Assembly: GCF_014137995.1 (NCBI RefSeq)
Contig: NZ_JACGWV010000003.1
Location: 682,001-746,000, forward strand
Direction of reading: 5' to 3'
Source of the DNA: Promicromonospora sukumoe
Lineage (GTDB): Bacteria; Actinomycetota; Actinomycetes; Actinomycetales; Cellulomonadaceae
DNA: 64,000 nucleotides
The notes beneath the pieces are model-generated. The model was given only the letters and a program-made list of their open reading frames with translations. It ran no database searches and was not told the DNA's origin. The first letter of the stretch is position 1; every line of letters begins with the position of its first letter. Of the stretch, positions 45,954 through 54,921 are shown piece by piece. The translations under genes were made by a program, and so were the position numbers.

Positions 45954-46510
45954 TCACCGAGGTGCGGCTGCGCCCGCTGCGCAACGCCGACTTCGACCGC
46001 GTGCTGCAGCTCGAGCGGCAGCTCTTCGGCCGCGGCGCCTGGACCTACGGCATGCTCGCCGACGAGCTCGCCGGCCTGGGCCGCTGGTACGTCGTGGCCG
46101 AGCCCGAGCGGCTCGACCGGGCGGGCGACCAGCCCGTCGTCGGCTACGCCGGGCTGTGGTTCGACGGCGACGTCACGCAGATCATGACCATCGGCGTGGA
46201 CCCCGACGTCCAGCGCCACGGCGTGGGCCGCCAGCTCATGGACGCGCTCATCGAGCGGTCGCGCAAGGTCAAGGCCGAGGCGGTACTGCTGGAGGTGCGC
46301 GTCGACAACGCGCCCGCCATCGAGATGTACCGGGACTTCGGCTTCCAGGTCCTGGGCGTGCGCAAGCGCTACTACCAGCCCGAGAACGTCGACGCGTACA
46401 CGATGCGCCTCGACCTGTCCGAGGTGGAGCACCCGACGGCGGACGCCGCGGTCGAGTCGCCGGTGGACGCCCCGACGACGCCGGACGACGCCACGGGAGA
46501 CGCGGCATGA
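45950..46510 (+). CDS. rimI: Ribosomal protein alanine N-acetyltransferase RimI
   Basis: GNAT enzyme that acetylates the N-terminus of ribosomal protein S18 and possibly other proteins. The acetyl-CoA loop is GVDPDVQRHGVGRQLMDAL, and the rest of the fold is seen in LLEVRVDNAPAIEMYRDFGF and VLGVRKRYYQPENVDAYTMRL. The 186-residue product has an added Asp/Thr/Pro tail of about 30 residues. It ends the tsa operon; in many relatives tsaD follows, but here an AT-richer inverted repeat and a fic gene do. Confidence 0.92.
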   Translation: MITEVRLRPLRNADFDRVLQLERQLFGRGAWTYGMLADELAGLGRWYVVAEPERLDRAGDQPVVGYAGLWFDGDVTQIMTIGVDPDVQRHGVGRQLMDALIERSRKVKAEAVLLEVRVDNAPAIEMYRDFGFQVLGVRKRYYQPENVDAYTMRLDLSEVEHPTADAAVESPVDAPTTPDDATGDAA

Positions 46511-46531
46511 GGTAGCCGGAACTACCTACTC

Positions 46532-46584
46532 GAACCTGCTAAACGTACTAATCTGAGCCTTAGATTAGTACGTTTAGCAGGTTC
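46532..46584. repeat. 23-bp-armed inverted repeat before fic
   Basis: The arms 46532-46554 and 46562-46584 are exact reverse complements separated by 7 nt; each holds CCTGCTAAACGTACTAATC. The region is much more AT-rich than its neighbours and ends 13 nt before the fic ATG, with AGGAGG (46588-46593) between. It is a strong candidate operator or leader hairpin. Confidence 0.9.
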
Positions 46585-46597
46585 ACCAGGAGGTTTT

Positions 46598-47653
46598 ATG
46601 CGCTCGTTCATGGCGCTTGATGTGCTTATTGGAAGCGTGCCGTTCGACCTCGTCCACGACCTGAGAGTGATCGACACCGGCCGTGGCAGCGAGGCCTTGT
46701 ACCGGGACAAGCTGCCTGCCCTGCTGACGAGTCTGGCGCAACGCGCTCGCGTTGCGAGCATCGAAGCCTCTTCTGCGATCGAGGGAGTCGTGGTCGAGAG
46801 CCGCGAGCGTGCGGACGTGATCCTGAGTGGAAAGCCAGTGGTACTCCGGGATCGGAGCGAGCGGGAGCTCGCCGGGTACCGGGCGGCACTGGACTACCTC
46901 TACCAGGAGGACTGGAGGCCCCTGAACACGGGCCTTGTCCTGCACCTGCACCGACTCTTGTTCTCGTTCACCGACGTGCCAGGCGGGGGTTTCAAGACCT
47001 CGGAGAACATCGTGGTCGACAGGCTTCCGGACGGGACCCAGGTCAAGAGGTTCACCCCCGTCTCGGCGGCGGAGACGCCACAGTTCGTGGACGAGCTGGT
47101 GAGGCGGTACTCGGTGGCGATCAGAGAAGATCGGCACCACCCCGTACTCCTCGTCGGGCTTTTCGTTCTGGACCTGTTGACGATCCACCCGTTCCTCGAC
47201 GGCAACGGGCGAATCGCTCGCGCCCTGACGAACGTGCTGCTGGAGGACAGCGGGTACGAGGTGACGCGATACGTATCGCTGGAATCGGCGATCGCCGATT
47301 CTGCGGACGCGTACTACGACGCCCTTCTGGGATCCACCACCGGGTGGCACGACGGCGGCCAGGACCCGTGGCCCTGGCTCCGGTACTTCGTCGGCGTCGT
47401 GCGCGGCACCTATGAGGAGTTTCAACGGGTCACGGACACGGCCCGTGCTGCGGGGAGCAAGAAGGAGCGCGTCCAGCTGTACGTCCGGGATCATGCTCCG
47501 GCATCGTTCAGGATGGCCGACGTCCGGGCTTCGCTTCCCGGGGTCAGCGATGCGACGATCAGGAACGCGTTGGACGCGCTGCGGGTTGCCGGGGTCATCG
47601 AGGTGGACGGTACCGGGCGCAACGCTGCATGGAACCGGATCGGCGGCAGATGA
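46598..47653 (+). CDS. Fic-domain protein (likely AMP-transferase) with C-terminal winged helix
   Basis: A 351-residue Fic protein. The catalytic motif is HPFLDGNGRIAR (H197-R208), fully canonical for AMP transfer. Upstream, SSAIEG (58-63) matches the inhibitory-helix motif [S/T]xxxE[G/N] placed N-terminal to the Fic core, the class II arrangement in which activity is self-restrained. Residues about 290-350 look like a winged helix (VRASLPGVSDATIRNALDAL), so it may regulate its own gene through the adjoining inverted repeat. Its G+C content is visibly lower than that of flanking genes, suggesting transfer. Target unknown. Confidence 0.9.
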   Translation: MRSFMALDVLIGSVPFDLVHDLRVIDTGRGSEALYRDKLPALLTSLAQRARVASIEASSAIEGVVVESRERADVILSGKPVVLRDRSERELAGYRAALDYLYQEDWRPLNTGLVLHLHRLLFSFTDVPGGGFKTSENIVVDRLPDGTQVKRFTPVSAAETPQFVDELVRRYSVAIREDRHHPVLLVGLFVLDLLTIHPFLDGNGRIARALTNVLLEDSGYEVTRYVSLESAIADSADAYYDALLGSTTGWHDGGQDPWPWLRYFVGVVRGTYEEFQRVTDTARAAGSKKERVQLYVRDHAPASFRMADVRASLPGVSDATIRNALDALRVAGVIEVDGTGRNAAWNRIGGR

Positions 47654-47669
47654 AGAGGGGTACCACGGC

Positions 47670-48566
47670 ATGAGGGAACGAGTTCTGGTCGACGCCACGA
47701 CGCTGGCGGCCGACCTGCAGGTCGGCGCCGGCCCTGACCCGGTCGAGGGGCGCCCCGTCGTGCTCGACGTCCGCTGGGCGCTCGGCATGACCGACGGCCA
47801 CGACCAGTACCGCGCCGGGCACCTCCCGGGCGCCGTGTACGTGGACCTGGAGACCGAGCTGGCCGCGCACGCGTCGCCCGCCGAGGGGCGGCACCCGCTG
47901 CCGTCGGCGTCGGCGTTCCAGGAGGCCGCGCGCCGCTGGGGCGTCTCGGCGGGCTCGCGCGTCGTCGTCTACGACTCCGTCGGCGGCACGTCCGCCGCCC
48001 GCGCCTGGTGGCTGCTCCGGTACTTCGGCGTGGACGAGGTGCGCATCCTCGACGGCGGCCTCGCCGCCTGGACCGCGGAGGGGCTCGCCGTCGAACCCGG
48101 TGACGTCACGCCCGAGCCGGGCGACGTCGTCGTGCGGCCCGGCGGGATGCCCGTCGTCGACGCCGACGGCGCGGCCGAGCTGGCCGACGGCGCCGGCGTG
48201 CTCCTGGACGCCCGCGCGGCCGAGCGGTACCGCGGCGAGGTGGAGCCCGTCGACCCGCAGGCCGGGCACGTGCCGGGCGCCGTCAGCGCGCCGACCGTCG
48301 AGAACCTGGGCCCCGACGGCCGGTTCCTGCCGACCGGGGACCTGCGGCGGCGGTTCGGGGCGCTGGGGGTCTCGACAGGCTCGACCAGCGGTGGTTCCGG
48401 CGTCGTCGGGGTGTACTGCGGATCGGGCGTCACGGCGGCGCACCAGGTCGCGGCACTGGCGATCGCCGGCGTCGACGCGGTGCTGTACCCGGGCTCGTGG
48501 TCGCAGTGGTCGAACGACCCCGCGCGGCCGGTCGCGGTGGGCCGATCCGTCAGGGCGTCGGGCTGA
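47670..48566 (+). CDS. Thiosulfate/3-mercaptopyruvate sulfurtransferase (tandem rhodanese)
   Basis: A 298-residue two-domain rhodanese. The N-terminal inactive domain has VLDVRWALGM and HLPGAVYVDLETELA; the C-terminal domain has LLDARAAERYRGEVEP, HVPGAVSAPTVEN and the active-site loop VYCGSGVTAAHQVAAL, whose CGSGVT form is typical of 3-mercaptopyruvate or thiosulfate transferases of the SseA type. A GST-rich segment (GVSTGSTSGGSG) is encoded by a dispersed repeat (48368-48386). ATG 47670 is 16 nt after fic. Confidence 0.9.
   Translation: MRERVLVDATTLAADLQVGAGPDPVEGRPVVLDVRWALGMTDGHDQYRAGHLPGAVYVDLETELAAHASPAEGRHPLPSASAFQEAARRWGVSAGSRVVVYDSVGGTSAARAWWLLRYFGVDEVRILDGGLAAWTAEGLAVEPGDVTPEPGDVVVRPGGMPVVDADGAAELADGAGVLLDARAAERYRGEVEPVDPQAGHVPGAVSAPTVENLGPDGRFLPTGDLRRRFGALGVSTGSTSGGSGVVGVYCGSGVTAAHQVAALAIAGVDAVLYPGSWSQWSNDPARPVAVGRSVRASG
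48368..48386 (+). repeat. Dispersed GGTCTCGACAGGCTCGACC element
   Basis: GGTCTCGACAGGCTCGACC lies inside the sulfurtransferase gene, in frame and in a non-conserved loop. A partial copy sharing TCGACAGGCTCG lies on the other strand at 20674-20693. Sequences of this kind are scattered in many high-GC actinobacteria. Confidence 0.6.
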
Positions 48567-49272
48567 CCTCGTTGAGCACGAGGATCTTCTGCCACACCTT
48601 GCGGGCCATGCCGAGCGTCAGCGACTCGATGGTCGAGACCGTGTTCAGCACGATGTCGTCCTGCGACTCCTCGGCGCACAGCGCCGCCGCCTTGCCCACG
48701 ATCGACAGCAGCTCGGTGCAGTACTCCAGGTAGTACTCGATCTGCTCCGGCGTCAGGTCGACGTCGTTGTTCTCCGACTCGCCCGCGAACGCGTCTCGCA
48801 GGATCTCCGGCTCCTTGGTGAGCTGGTGCATGTCGATGATGTGCGCCAGGGAGCGCAGCCGGTGCAGCTTGGCGAGCAGGTCGGAGCGCTGCACCCGCTG
48901 CGGCACCGAGTGCAGCACCACGACGGCGACGGCGACGAACACGATGTCGTTGACCGCGCTCTCGATGAGCGGCAGCCAGTCGAGGCCGTTGTCCGGCGCC
49001 TCGGTGCCGGCGGCCTCGACGGCGAAGCCGAACGCGACCAGCGCCACGAGCACCACGAGGGCGATCAGGACGCGCGAACCGGCCTGCACCAGACGGCTAC
49101 GCCGTCGGGTCCCGGCGGAGGTGTCCCTGACCTGCTCGGTCAGGGCCACGAGCTCCTGGGCCACGAGGTGGATGCCGCGGTCGGGGAACCGCGCGCCGAT
49201 GCGGTCGCGCAGCCGCCGGGCCGTGTCGATGACGGGGACGGGCTCGAGCTTCTCCAGTGTTCTGACCCACAC
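48550..49272 (-). CDS. Membrane protein of unknown function
   Basis: A 240-residue protein with a helical, charged N-terminal part (about 1-60), two transmembrane segments (VLIALVVLVALVAFGFAVEA and a second containing VFVAVAVVVLHSV, about 67-125) and a C-terminal helical domain of about 115 residues (IDMHQLTKEPEILRDAFAG onward). The C-terminal part suggests a cytoplasmic coiled or helical-bundle domain. No family is recognised. GTG 49272 has a TACGCT box 7 nt upstream (49280-49285). Confidence 0.78.
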   Translation of the reverse strand: MWVRTLEKLEPVPVIDTARRLRDRIGARFPDRGIHLVAQELVALTEQVRDTSAGTRRRSRLVQAGSRVLIALVVLVALVAFGFAVEAAGTEAPDNGLDWLPLIESAVNDIVFVAVAVVVLHSVPQRVQRSDLLAKLHRLRSLAHIIDMHQLTKEPEILRDAFAGESENNDVDLTPEQIEYYLEYCTELLSIVGKAAALCAEESQDDIVLNTVSTIESLTLGMARKVWQKILVLNEVSPTP

Positions 49273-49279
49273 GGGAGGC

Positions 49280-49285
49280 AGCGTA
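49280..49285 (-). promoter_or_regulatory. -10 box of a leaderless start (membrane protein gene)
   Basis: TACGCT on the minus strand ends 7 nt before GTG at 49272. Confidence 0.45.
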
Positions 49286-49301
49286 GAGCCCCCAGCCCCG
49301 T

Positions 49302-49358
49302 TGAGTGCGGGATATTCGCCCTTTTCAGCGCGTCAGTAGGGCGAAAATCCCGCACTCA
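49302..49358. repeat. 21-bp-armed inverted repeat downstream of tsaD
   Basis: Arms 49302-49322 and 49338-49358 are complementary except for one base pair; the core is TGAGTGCGGGAT with GGGCGAAA-type inner sequence. It lies between the tsaD stop and the promoter of the next minus-strand gene, so it may act as terminator. A different family from the four palindromes. Confidence 0.85.
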
Positions 49359-49374
49359 GCGAGGCCGGGGTGGG

Positions 49375-50418
<1,044 letters not shown>

Positions 50419-50425
50419 GTGCTCC

Positions 50426-50431
50426 AGCCTA
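50426..50431 (-). promoter_or_regulatory. -10 box of a leaderless start (tsaD)
   Basis: TAGGCT on the minus strand ends 7 nt before the ATG at 50418. Confidence 0.5.
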
Positions 50432-50540
50432 GTTCTTCGGGGCCGATGGGCGTGGAACCGTGGCGGTGTGACGCGCCGACGTGCGCGACGTCACGGTTGA
50501 ATCTGGAACTATCGCTCGGGGCAACCTTGTTGTCGCGCGT

Positions 50541-51158
50541 ATGACCGACACCGTTCTTGAGGCTCCCGTCCTCGCCATCGACGACGCCACCGCCGACCGC
50601 CTGTTCCGCACCGCGCGGACCGTGACGACCTTCGCCGAGGCGGAGGTGACCGACGAGCAGCTCGCCGCCGTCTACGACCTCGTCAAGTGGGGCCCGACGG
50701 CGATGAACACCAGCCCGCTGCGCATGCTCGTGGTCCGCACGCCGGAGGCCCGGCAGCGCCTCGTCGAGCGTGTCCCGGAGGGCAACCGGGAGCGCGTCGC
50801 CAACGCCCCCGTCACCCTCGTGCTCGCGTACGACACCGACTTCCACGAGCACATGGACGTCCTGATGCCGCACAACCCGGGCGCGCGCGACATGTTCGCC
50901 GGCGACGCCGGGGCGCGCGCCGAGATGGCCCGCACCAGCGCCCTGCTCCAGGCCGGCTACCTGATCGTCGGCCTGCGGGCCGCGGGCCTGGCCGCCGGCC
51001 CCATGCACGGGACCTACGACCAGATCGACGCCGAGTTCTTCGCCGAGAACGGCTGGAAGGGCTTCCTCGTCGTCAACGTCAGCGTGGCCGACGGCGCCGA
51101 CACCACCCGCCCCCGCGCCCCGCGCCTGGGCTTCGACGACGCCGCGCAGGTCATCTGA
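50541..51158 (+). CDS. Nitroreductase-family protein, RutE-like malonic semialdehyde reductase
   Basis: A 205-residue flavin-dependent reductase. The stretches LFRTARTVTTFAEAEVTD, YDLVKWGPTAMNTSPLRM and AGLAAGPMHGTYDQIDAEFF match the HadB/RutE branch of nitroreductases, which reduces malonic semialdehyde in pyrimidine use or acts on related small molecules. No rut genes are nearby, so the substrate is uncertain. ATG 50541 is the family start; an in-frame GTG at 50481 is upstream of any conserved residue. Confidence 0.85.
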   Translation: MTDTVLEAPVLAIDDATADRLFRTARTVTTFAEAEVTDEQLAAVYDLVKWGPTAMNTSPLRMLVVRTPEARQRLVERVPEGNRERVANAPVTLVLAYDTDFHEHMDVLMPHNPGARDMFAGDAGARAEMARTSALLQAGYLIVGLRAAGLAAGPMHGTYDQIDAEFFAENGWKGFLVVNVSVADGADTTRPRAPRLGFDDAAQVI

Positions 51159-51164
51159 CGCGGG

Positions 51165-52340
51165 TCAGCCGGGCAGCGGCCTCCCCGCCCGCATCTCCGC
51201 CATCATGGCGCGCGCCACGGGCACCAGGTCGCCGTCGTGCGCCGCGGCGACCCGCTCCTGCCGCAGGTAGGACGGCCCGGTGACCAGGATGTCCCGCACC
51301 CCGGCCAGCTCCGCCGCACAGCCCAGGCGGTGCGCGACCGGCTCCAGCTCCACGAGCAGCTTGCCGATCGCGTCGACGACCGGCCCCTGGTTGCCGTGCG
51401 CGTCGAGGATCACCGTGGCGTCCAGCCCGTAGCGGGCCGAGCGGAACTTGTTCTCGGCCACGTACCAGGGCGGTAGCTCGACCAGGTCCCGGCCCTGGTC
51501 GAGCTGTGTGGACAGGTGCTCCACGAGGCAGTGCACCAGCGCGCCGAGCGCGAGGGCCTCCGTGAGGTTGGTCGGCCCGTCGCAGACCCGCACCTCGAGC
51601 GTGCCGAACGTCGGCGACGGCCGGATGTCCCAGTGCACCTCGTTGAACGCCTCGACCGCGCCGATGTGCAGCATGTCGCCCGCGTACGCCTCCAGCTCCT
51701 CCCAGGTGCGGAACGCGACCGGCAGGCCGGAGCTCGGGATCTGCTGGAACAGCAGCGACCGGTTCGAGGCGTACCCCGAGTGCTCGCCCGCCCAGTACGG
51801 CGAGCCGGCCGACAGGGCCTGCAGGTGCGGGAAGTACTTGAGCATGCCCCGCATCAGCGGCAGCGCCTTGTCCCGGTGCTCGATGCCGACGTGGACGTGC
51901 AGCCCCCAGATGATCAGCTGCGCGCCCCACACCCCGGTGCGCTCGCGGATGCGGGCGTACCGCTCCTTCTCGCCGATCTCCTGGTCGGCGGCCCGCGCGA
52001 ACGGGTGCGTGCCGCCCCCGATGAGGTCGAGGCCGAGGGGATCGGTCACCGACCGCACGCGGTCGAGCGCGGTGGTGAGGTCGGCGCCGGCCTCGGCCAC
52101 GGTCCGGCCCACGCCGCTGACCAGCTCGATGGTGTTCTTCATGTACTCGCCCGTGACGTGCGGGGCGAGGCCCCCGGGGCCGTTCCGCTGGTTGCCGCCG
52201 TCGCGCGCGAGCGCCTCAAGCACCTCCGGACCTGCCTGGCACAGGTCGGCGGTGCCGGGCTCCACGAGCCCGATCTCCCACTCGAGCCCCACGGTCGACC
52301 GCGGGGACTCGCCGAAGCCGAGCCTGGCCGGCGAGCTCAT
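51165..52340 (-). CDS. YbdK-type carboxylate-amine ligase / glutamate-cysteine ligase
   Basis: An ATP-dependent ligase of the GCS2 family, 391 residues. Visible: VGLEWEIGLVEPGTADL (Glu/metal residues), MKNTIELVSGVGRTVAEA, GGGTHPFARAADQEI, WGLHVHVGIEHRDKALPLM, EVHWDIRPSPTFGTLEVRV and AENKFRSARYGLDA. Family members show weak glutamate-cysteine ligase activity; the real substrate in actinobacteria is often unclear. The ATG at 52338-52340 overlaps the stop of the upstream methyltransferase gene (ATGA), so the two are coupled. Confidence 0.88.
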   Translation of the reverse strand: MSSPARLGFGESPRSTVGLEWEIGLVEPGTADLCQAGPEVLEALARDGGNQRNGPGGLAPHVTGEYMKNTIELVSGVGRTVAEAGADLTTALDRVRSVTDPLGLDLIGGGTHPFARAADQEIGEKERYARIRERTGVWGAQLIIWGLHVHVGIEHRDKALPLMRGMLKYFPHLQALSAGSPYWAGEHSGYASNRSLLFQQIPSSGLPVAFRTWEELEAYAGDMLHIGAVEAFNEVHWDIRPSPTFGTLEVRVCDGPTNLTEALALGALVHCLVEHLSTQLDQGRDLVELPPWYVAENKFRSARYGLDATVILDAHGNQGPVVDAIGKLLVELEPVAHRLGCAAELAGVRDILVTGPSYLRQERVAAAHDGDLVPVARAMMAEMRAGRPLPG

Positions 52341-53605
52341 ACGGCTCCCAGGGGTTCGACGAGGAGCACCTGTTGGTTGCCTGACACACGGGTGAGCACG
52401 ATCGTCGCCTCCTCGGTTCCGGTGAGCACGAGCTGCTTGCGAAGTTGTTCGGGCACGACGGCGGTGCCCCGCTTCTTGATCGTGATGCGGCCGACGTTCC
52501 GGTCGCGGAGGTAGGACTTGAGCCGCTTCAGGCCGAACGGCATCGTGTCGAGCACCCGGTAGCCGGTGGCGACCGGCGCCGGCGCGCCCGCGGCGTCGAC
52601 GGGCCTGGCGGACGGGAGTGCGGCGGCCTCGTCGGTGGTGACGTAGGCGATGGTCGGGTCCACGAGGCGCCCGCCCAGCTCGGCGGCCGCCTCGCCCACG
52701 AGCCCCGCGCGGATGACGGCGCCGTCGGGCTCGTAGAGGTACTGCCCGACGGGGCCGACGTCGGGCTCCACGCCCGTGCCGCGCACGGTGCGGCTGAGGG
52801 TGTGCTCCTTGCCGTCGTCGTCGGTGAAGGTGCGCAGGACGAGCGCCGAGCGCCCGGGGCCGTCGGGCGCGAGCGGGCCGAACCACAGCCCGACCTCGAC
52901 CACGTCGCCGTTGACGGAGACCCACTGCGTCTCGGCGTCGTCGGGCAGGCCCTCGTGCGCGATGCCCGGCCCCACCTTGATGCCGACGGCGGGCACGGTC
53001 TCGCGCAGGGCCCACACGGCGTCGAGCGGCGGCTCGTAGGCCCGCGGGTCGAAGATGCGGCGGCTGCGGCCGCCCTGCCCGCCGCGCACGCGCCGGGCGG
53101 GATCGGCGTAGACACCCTCGATGCCCTCGGCGCGCAGGTCGAGCGAGAGGCCGTCGGCGTGCCGCACGTCCGCCTCGGGGAAGTGGCGCAGGTTCCACCG
53201 CGCGATGGCGGCGGTGCACTCGTCGAGGTCGGTGGCGACGACGCGGAGCCCCGTCCCGGCGAACGCGAGCGAGTCGGCGCCGATCCCGCAGGTGAGGTCG
53301 GCGAGGGCCGTGACGCCCGCGTCGAGGTACCGCCGGGCGTGCAGCGCCGCGACGAGCAGCCGCGTGGCCTGCTCCAGGCCGTGCGCGGTGAAGAGCATCC
53401 CGTCGGCGAAGTCACCGAACTTGGCCCGCGCCCGGGCGCGCAGCCGGGACTGGGTGACCACGGCGGCCGCGAGGTCCGCCGGGACGCCTTGCGAGCGCAG
53501 GGTCGTCACCGTCTTCATGGCGTCGCGCTCGTCGTACGGCGGGAGAGCCGCAAGCAGAGCCCAGCCGTCGGAGCTGAGGAGTTTGCTCAGAATCGCCGCA
53601 TCCAT
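52337..53605 (-). CDS. THUMP-like-domain class I SAM methyltransferase
   Basis: A 422-residue protein with a SAM-binding core (LADLTCGIGADSLAFAGTGL, then VATDLDECTAAIARWNL and VYADPARRVRGGQ) and a C-terminal region (about 325-400, VLDTMPFGLKRLKSYLRDRN and GRITIKKRGTAVVPEQLRK) resembling the THUMP-like domain found in actinobacterial homologues. The motif DPAR suggests action on a nitrogen of an RNA base, but the target is unknown. The ATG at 53603-53605 (MDAAILSKLL) is chosen as first family-like residue. Confidence 0.85.
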   Translation of the reverse strand: MDAAILSKLLSSDGWALLAALPPYDERDAMKTVTTLRSQGVPADLAAAVVTQSRLRARARAKFGDFADGMLFTAHGLEQATRLLVAALHARRYLDAGVTALADLTCGIGADSLAFAGTGLRVVATDLDECTAAIARWNLRHFPEADVRHADGLSLDLRAEGIEGVYADPARRVRGGQGGRSRRIFDPRAYEPPLDAVWALRETVPAVGIKVGPGIAHEGLPDDAETQWVSVNGDVVEVGLWFGPLAPDGPGRSALVLRTFTDDDGKEHTLSRTVRGTGVEPDVGPVGQYLYEPDGAVIRAGLVGEAAAELGGRLVDPTIAYVTTDEAAALPSARPVDAAGAPAPVATGYRVLDTMPFGLKRLKSYLRDRNVGRITIKKRGTAVVPEQLRKQLVLTGTEEATIVLTRVSGNQQVLLVEPLGAV

Positions 53606-53731
53606 GGGAAGATCTTTCCACGTTTGTCCAGGTCGTGACGAGTAGCCCGACGGAACCTTTTGGCCGAGATGGCGAGATTTCGACGTTCGGACGGCATGTC
53701 GCTCGTGCGGCGTGTGAGCCACTCCACGCGA

Positions 53732-53758
53732 TTGGCACTCGCCTTGACCGAGTGCTAA
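53732..53758 (+). promoter_or_regulatory. CIRCE operator (HrcA binding site)
   Basis: TTGGCACTC (53732-53740), nine bases, GAGTGCTAA (53750-53758): one mismatch from the CIRCE consensus. HrcA bound here would repress groES until heat shock. Confidence 0.93.
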
Positions 53759-53772
53759 TGCCGACCTAGATT
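53744..53772 (+). promoter_or_regulatory. groES promoter overlapping CIRCE
   Basis: TTGACC (53744-53749) lies within the CIRCE spacer; 17 bp later comes TAGATT (53767-53772). HrcA would cover the -35 region directly. Confidence 0.85.
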
Positions 53773-53939
53773 TGGGGTTGTTCATCGCCGCGGATCTCGG
53801 TAACGGGGCCTCGCGGCGGAGGACCCAGACGTTCGTGCCCGCCGGCACCCGCGACGACGGCGGACCGTCGAACGTTCGAGCCCCTTAAGTCAACCACGCA
53901 GCTGATCAGTCGATCCGCTCACGAAAGAGGAGGTCCGAC

Positions 53940-54236
53940 GTGTCGGTCCCCATCAAGCCGCTCGAGGACCGGATCGTCGTCAAGGCTCTCGAAGCCGAGA
54001 CCACGACCGCTTCCGGCCTGGTCATCCCGGACACCGCCAAGGAGAAGCCCCAGGAGGGCGAGGTCCTGGCCGTGGGTCAGGGCCGCATCGACGACAACGG
54101 CAACCGTGTGCCGCTGGACGTCGCCGTCGGTGACAAGGTGATCTACTCCAAGTACGGCGGTACCGAGGTCAAGTACGCGGGCGAGGAGTACCTGGTGCTC
54201 TCGACCCGCGACGTCCTCGCGGTGGTCGTGGGCTGA
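53940..54236 (+). CDS. groES: Co-chaperonin GroES
   Basis: The 98-residue ring subunit that caps GroEL. The mobile loop region ([23 protein letters not shown]) and the roof/core residues [22 protein letters not shown] are canonical. GTG 53940 follows GAGGAGGT. It is under CIRCE control and ends in a perfect terminator 21 nt after its stop; no groEL follows, so groEL must be elsewhere, as in many actinobacteria with a split pair. Confidence 0.97.
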   Translation: MSVPIKPLEDRIVVKALEAETTTASGLVIPDTAKEKPQEGEVLAVGQGRIDDNGNRVPLDVAVGDKVIYSKYGGTEVKYAGEEYLVLSTRDVLAVVVG

Positions 54237-54257
54237 TCCCAGCCCACGTCAGACAGA

Positions 54258-54291
54258 CGAAGGCCCCGCACCGTCCGGTGCGGGGCCTTCG
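54258..54291. terminator. Terminator after groES
   Basis: CGAAGGCCCCGCACC (54258-54272) pairs with GGTGCGGGGCCTTCG (54277-54291) around GTCC, followed by CTTCG. It also serves the convergent whiB3 gene. Confidence 0.85.
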
Positions 54292-54442
54292 CTTCGTCCA
54301 CGTCGCGCGCCGACGTGTTCCGCCGCGTCACCGCGGGCTGGCGGCTCGGCGGGGATGCCGCTGCCTCGGCGTCGAGGAGGGCATGCGTCAGACGGGCATG
54401 ACGCGCTACGCGTCAGAAGTTGTGCAGCGGGTGCGCAACGGG

Positions 54443-54730
54443 TCAGGCGGAGACGGACTTGCCGGCGAGGATCGCCGAGCGCTCGTCCTCGCTGAGCCCG
54501 CCCCACACGCCGTACGGCTCGCGCACGCGGAGCGACTGCTCGCGGCACTGCATCATCACGGGGCAGGAGCGGCAGATCGCCTTGGCGGCCTCGGCGCGCC
54601 GGCGGCGGGTCGACCCGCGCTCACCCTCGGGGTGGAAGAAGAGGGTGTCGTCCGCGTCGCGGCACGCGCCCTGGTACTGCCATTCCCACAGTTCCATCAC
54701 AGGACCGGGAAGCCTCGAGATCTCCGTCAT
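54443..54730 (-). CDS. whiB3: WhiB-family iron-sulfur regulator, WhiB3/WhiD-like
   Basis: A 95-residue [4Fe-4S] redox-responsive regulator that acts with the principal sigma factor. The four Cys occur as GACRDAD, then AICRSCPVMMQC; the beta-turn YGVWGGLSEDER follows. The N-terminal LPGPVMELWEWQYQGACR and FFHPEGERG place it with WhiB3 (mycobacteria) and WhiD (Streptomyces), which link redox state to lipid metabolism or sporulation septation. The start at 54728-54730 is chosen because a -10 box lies 7 nt upstream; an in-frame ATG 54 nt further out lies beyond the promoter. Confidence 0.92.
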   Translation of the reverse strand: MTEISRLPGPVMELWEWQYQGACRDADDTLFFHPEGERGSTRRRRAEAAKAICRSCPVMMQCREQSLRVREPYGVWGGLSEDERSAILAGKSVSA

Positions 54731-54737
54731 GGCGAAC

Positions 54738-54766
54738 AACCTACAAGTTGTGCAGAAGTTGTTCAA
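54738..54766 (-). promoter_or_regulatory. whiB3 promoter (leaderless)
   Basis: On the minus strand TTGAAC (54766-54761), a 17-nt spacer and TAGGTT (54743-54738), ending 7 nt before the ATG. The transcript should start at or very near the start codon. Confidence 0.8.
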
Positions 54767-54921
54767 GGGGCAATTTCGCGCCATGCGGACTGAATCGGGT
54801 CAGCGGGAAGCCGGTCGGCACTGACCTGCTTTGTATGTATGTGAACCGAAATCCACCTAGATCGGCGGCACGCCGGGTTTCGCAGTGGCGCGGAGACCGC
54901 CGGGTCGGCAGAATCGAGTCC

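Larger units (their letters stand above)
53606..53939 (+). other. 334-nt region between methyltransferase and groES
   Basis: It contains the divergent promoters, the CIRCE operator and a leader of about 160 nt before groES, ending in AAAGAGGAGGT as ribosome-binding site. No convincing extra gene is seen. Confidence 0.7.

Noticed and set aside
46532..46584. The fic inverted repeat as insertion-sequence ends
   Set aside because: The arms are only 7 nt apart, with no transposase or target duplication; a regulatory site fits better.
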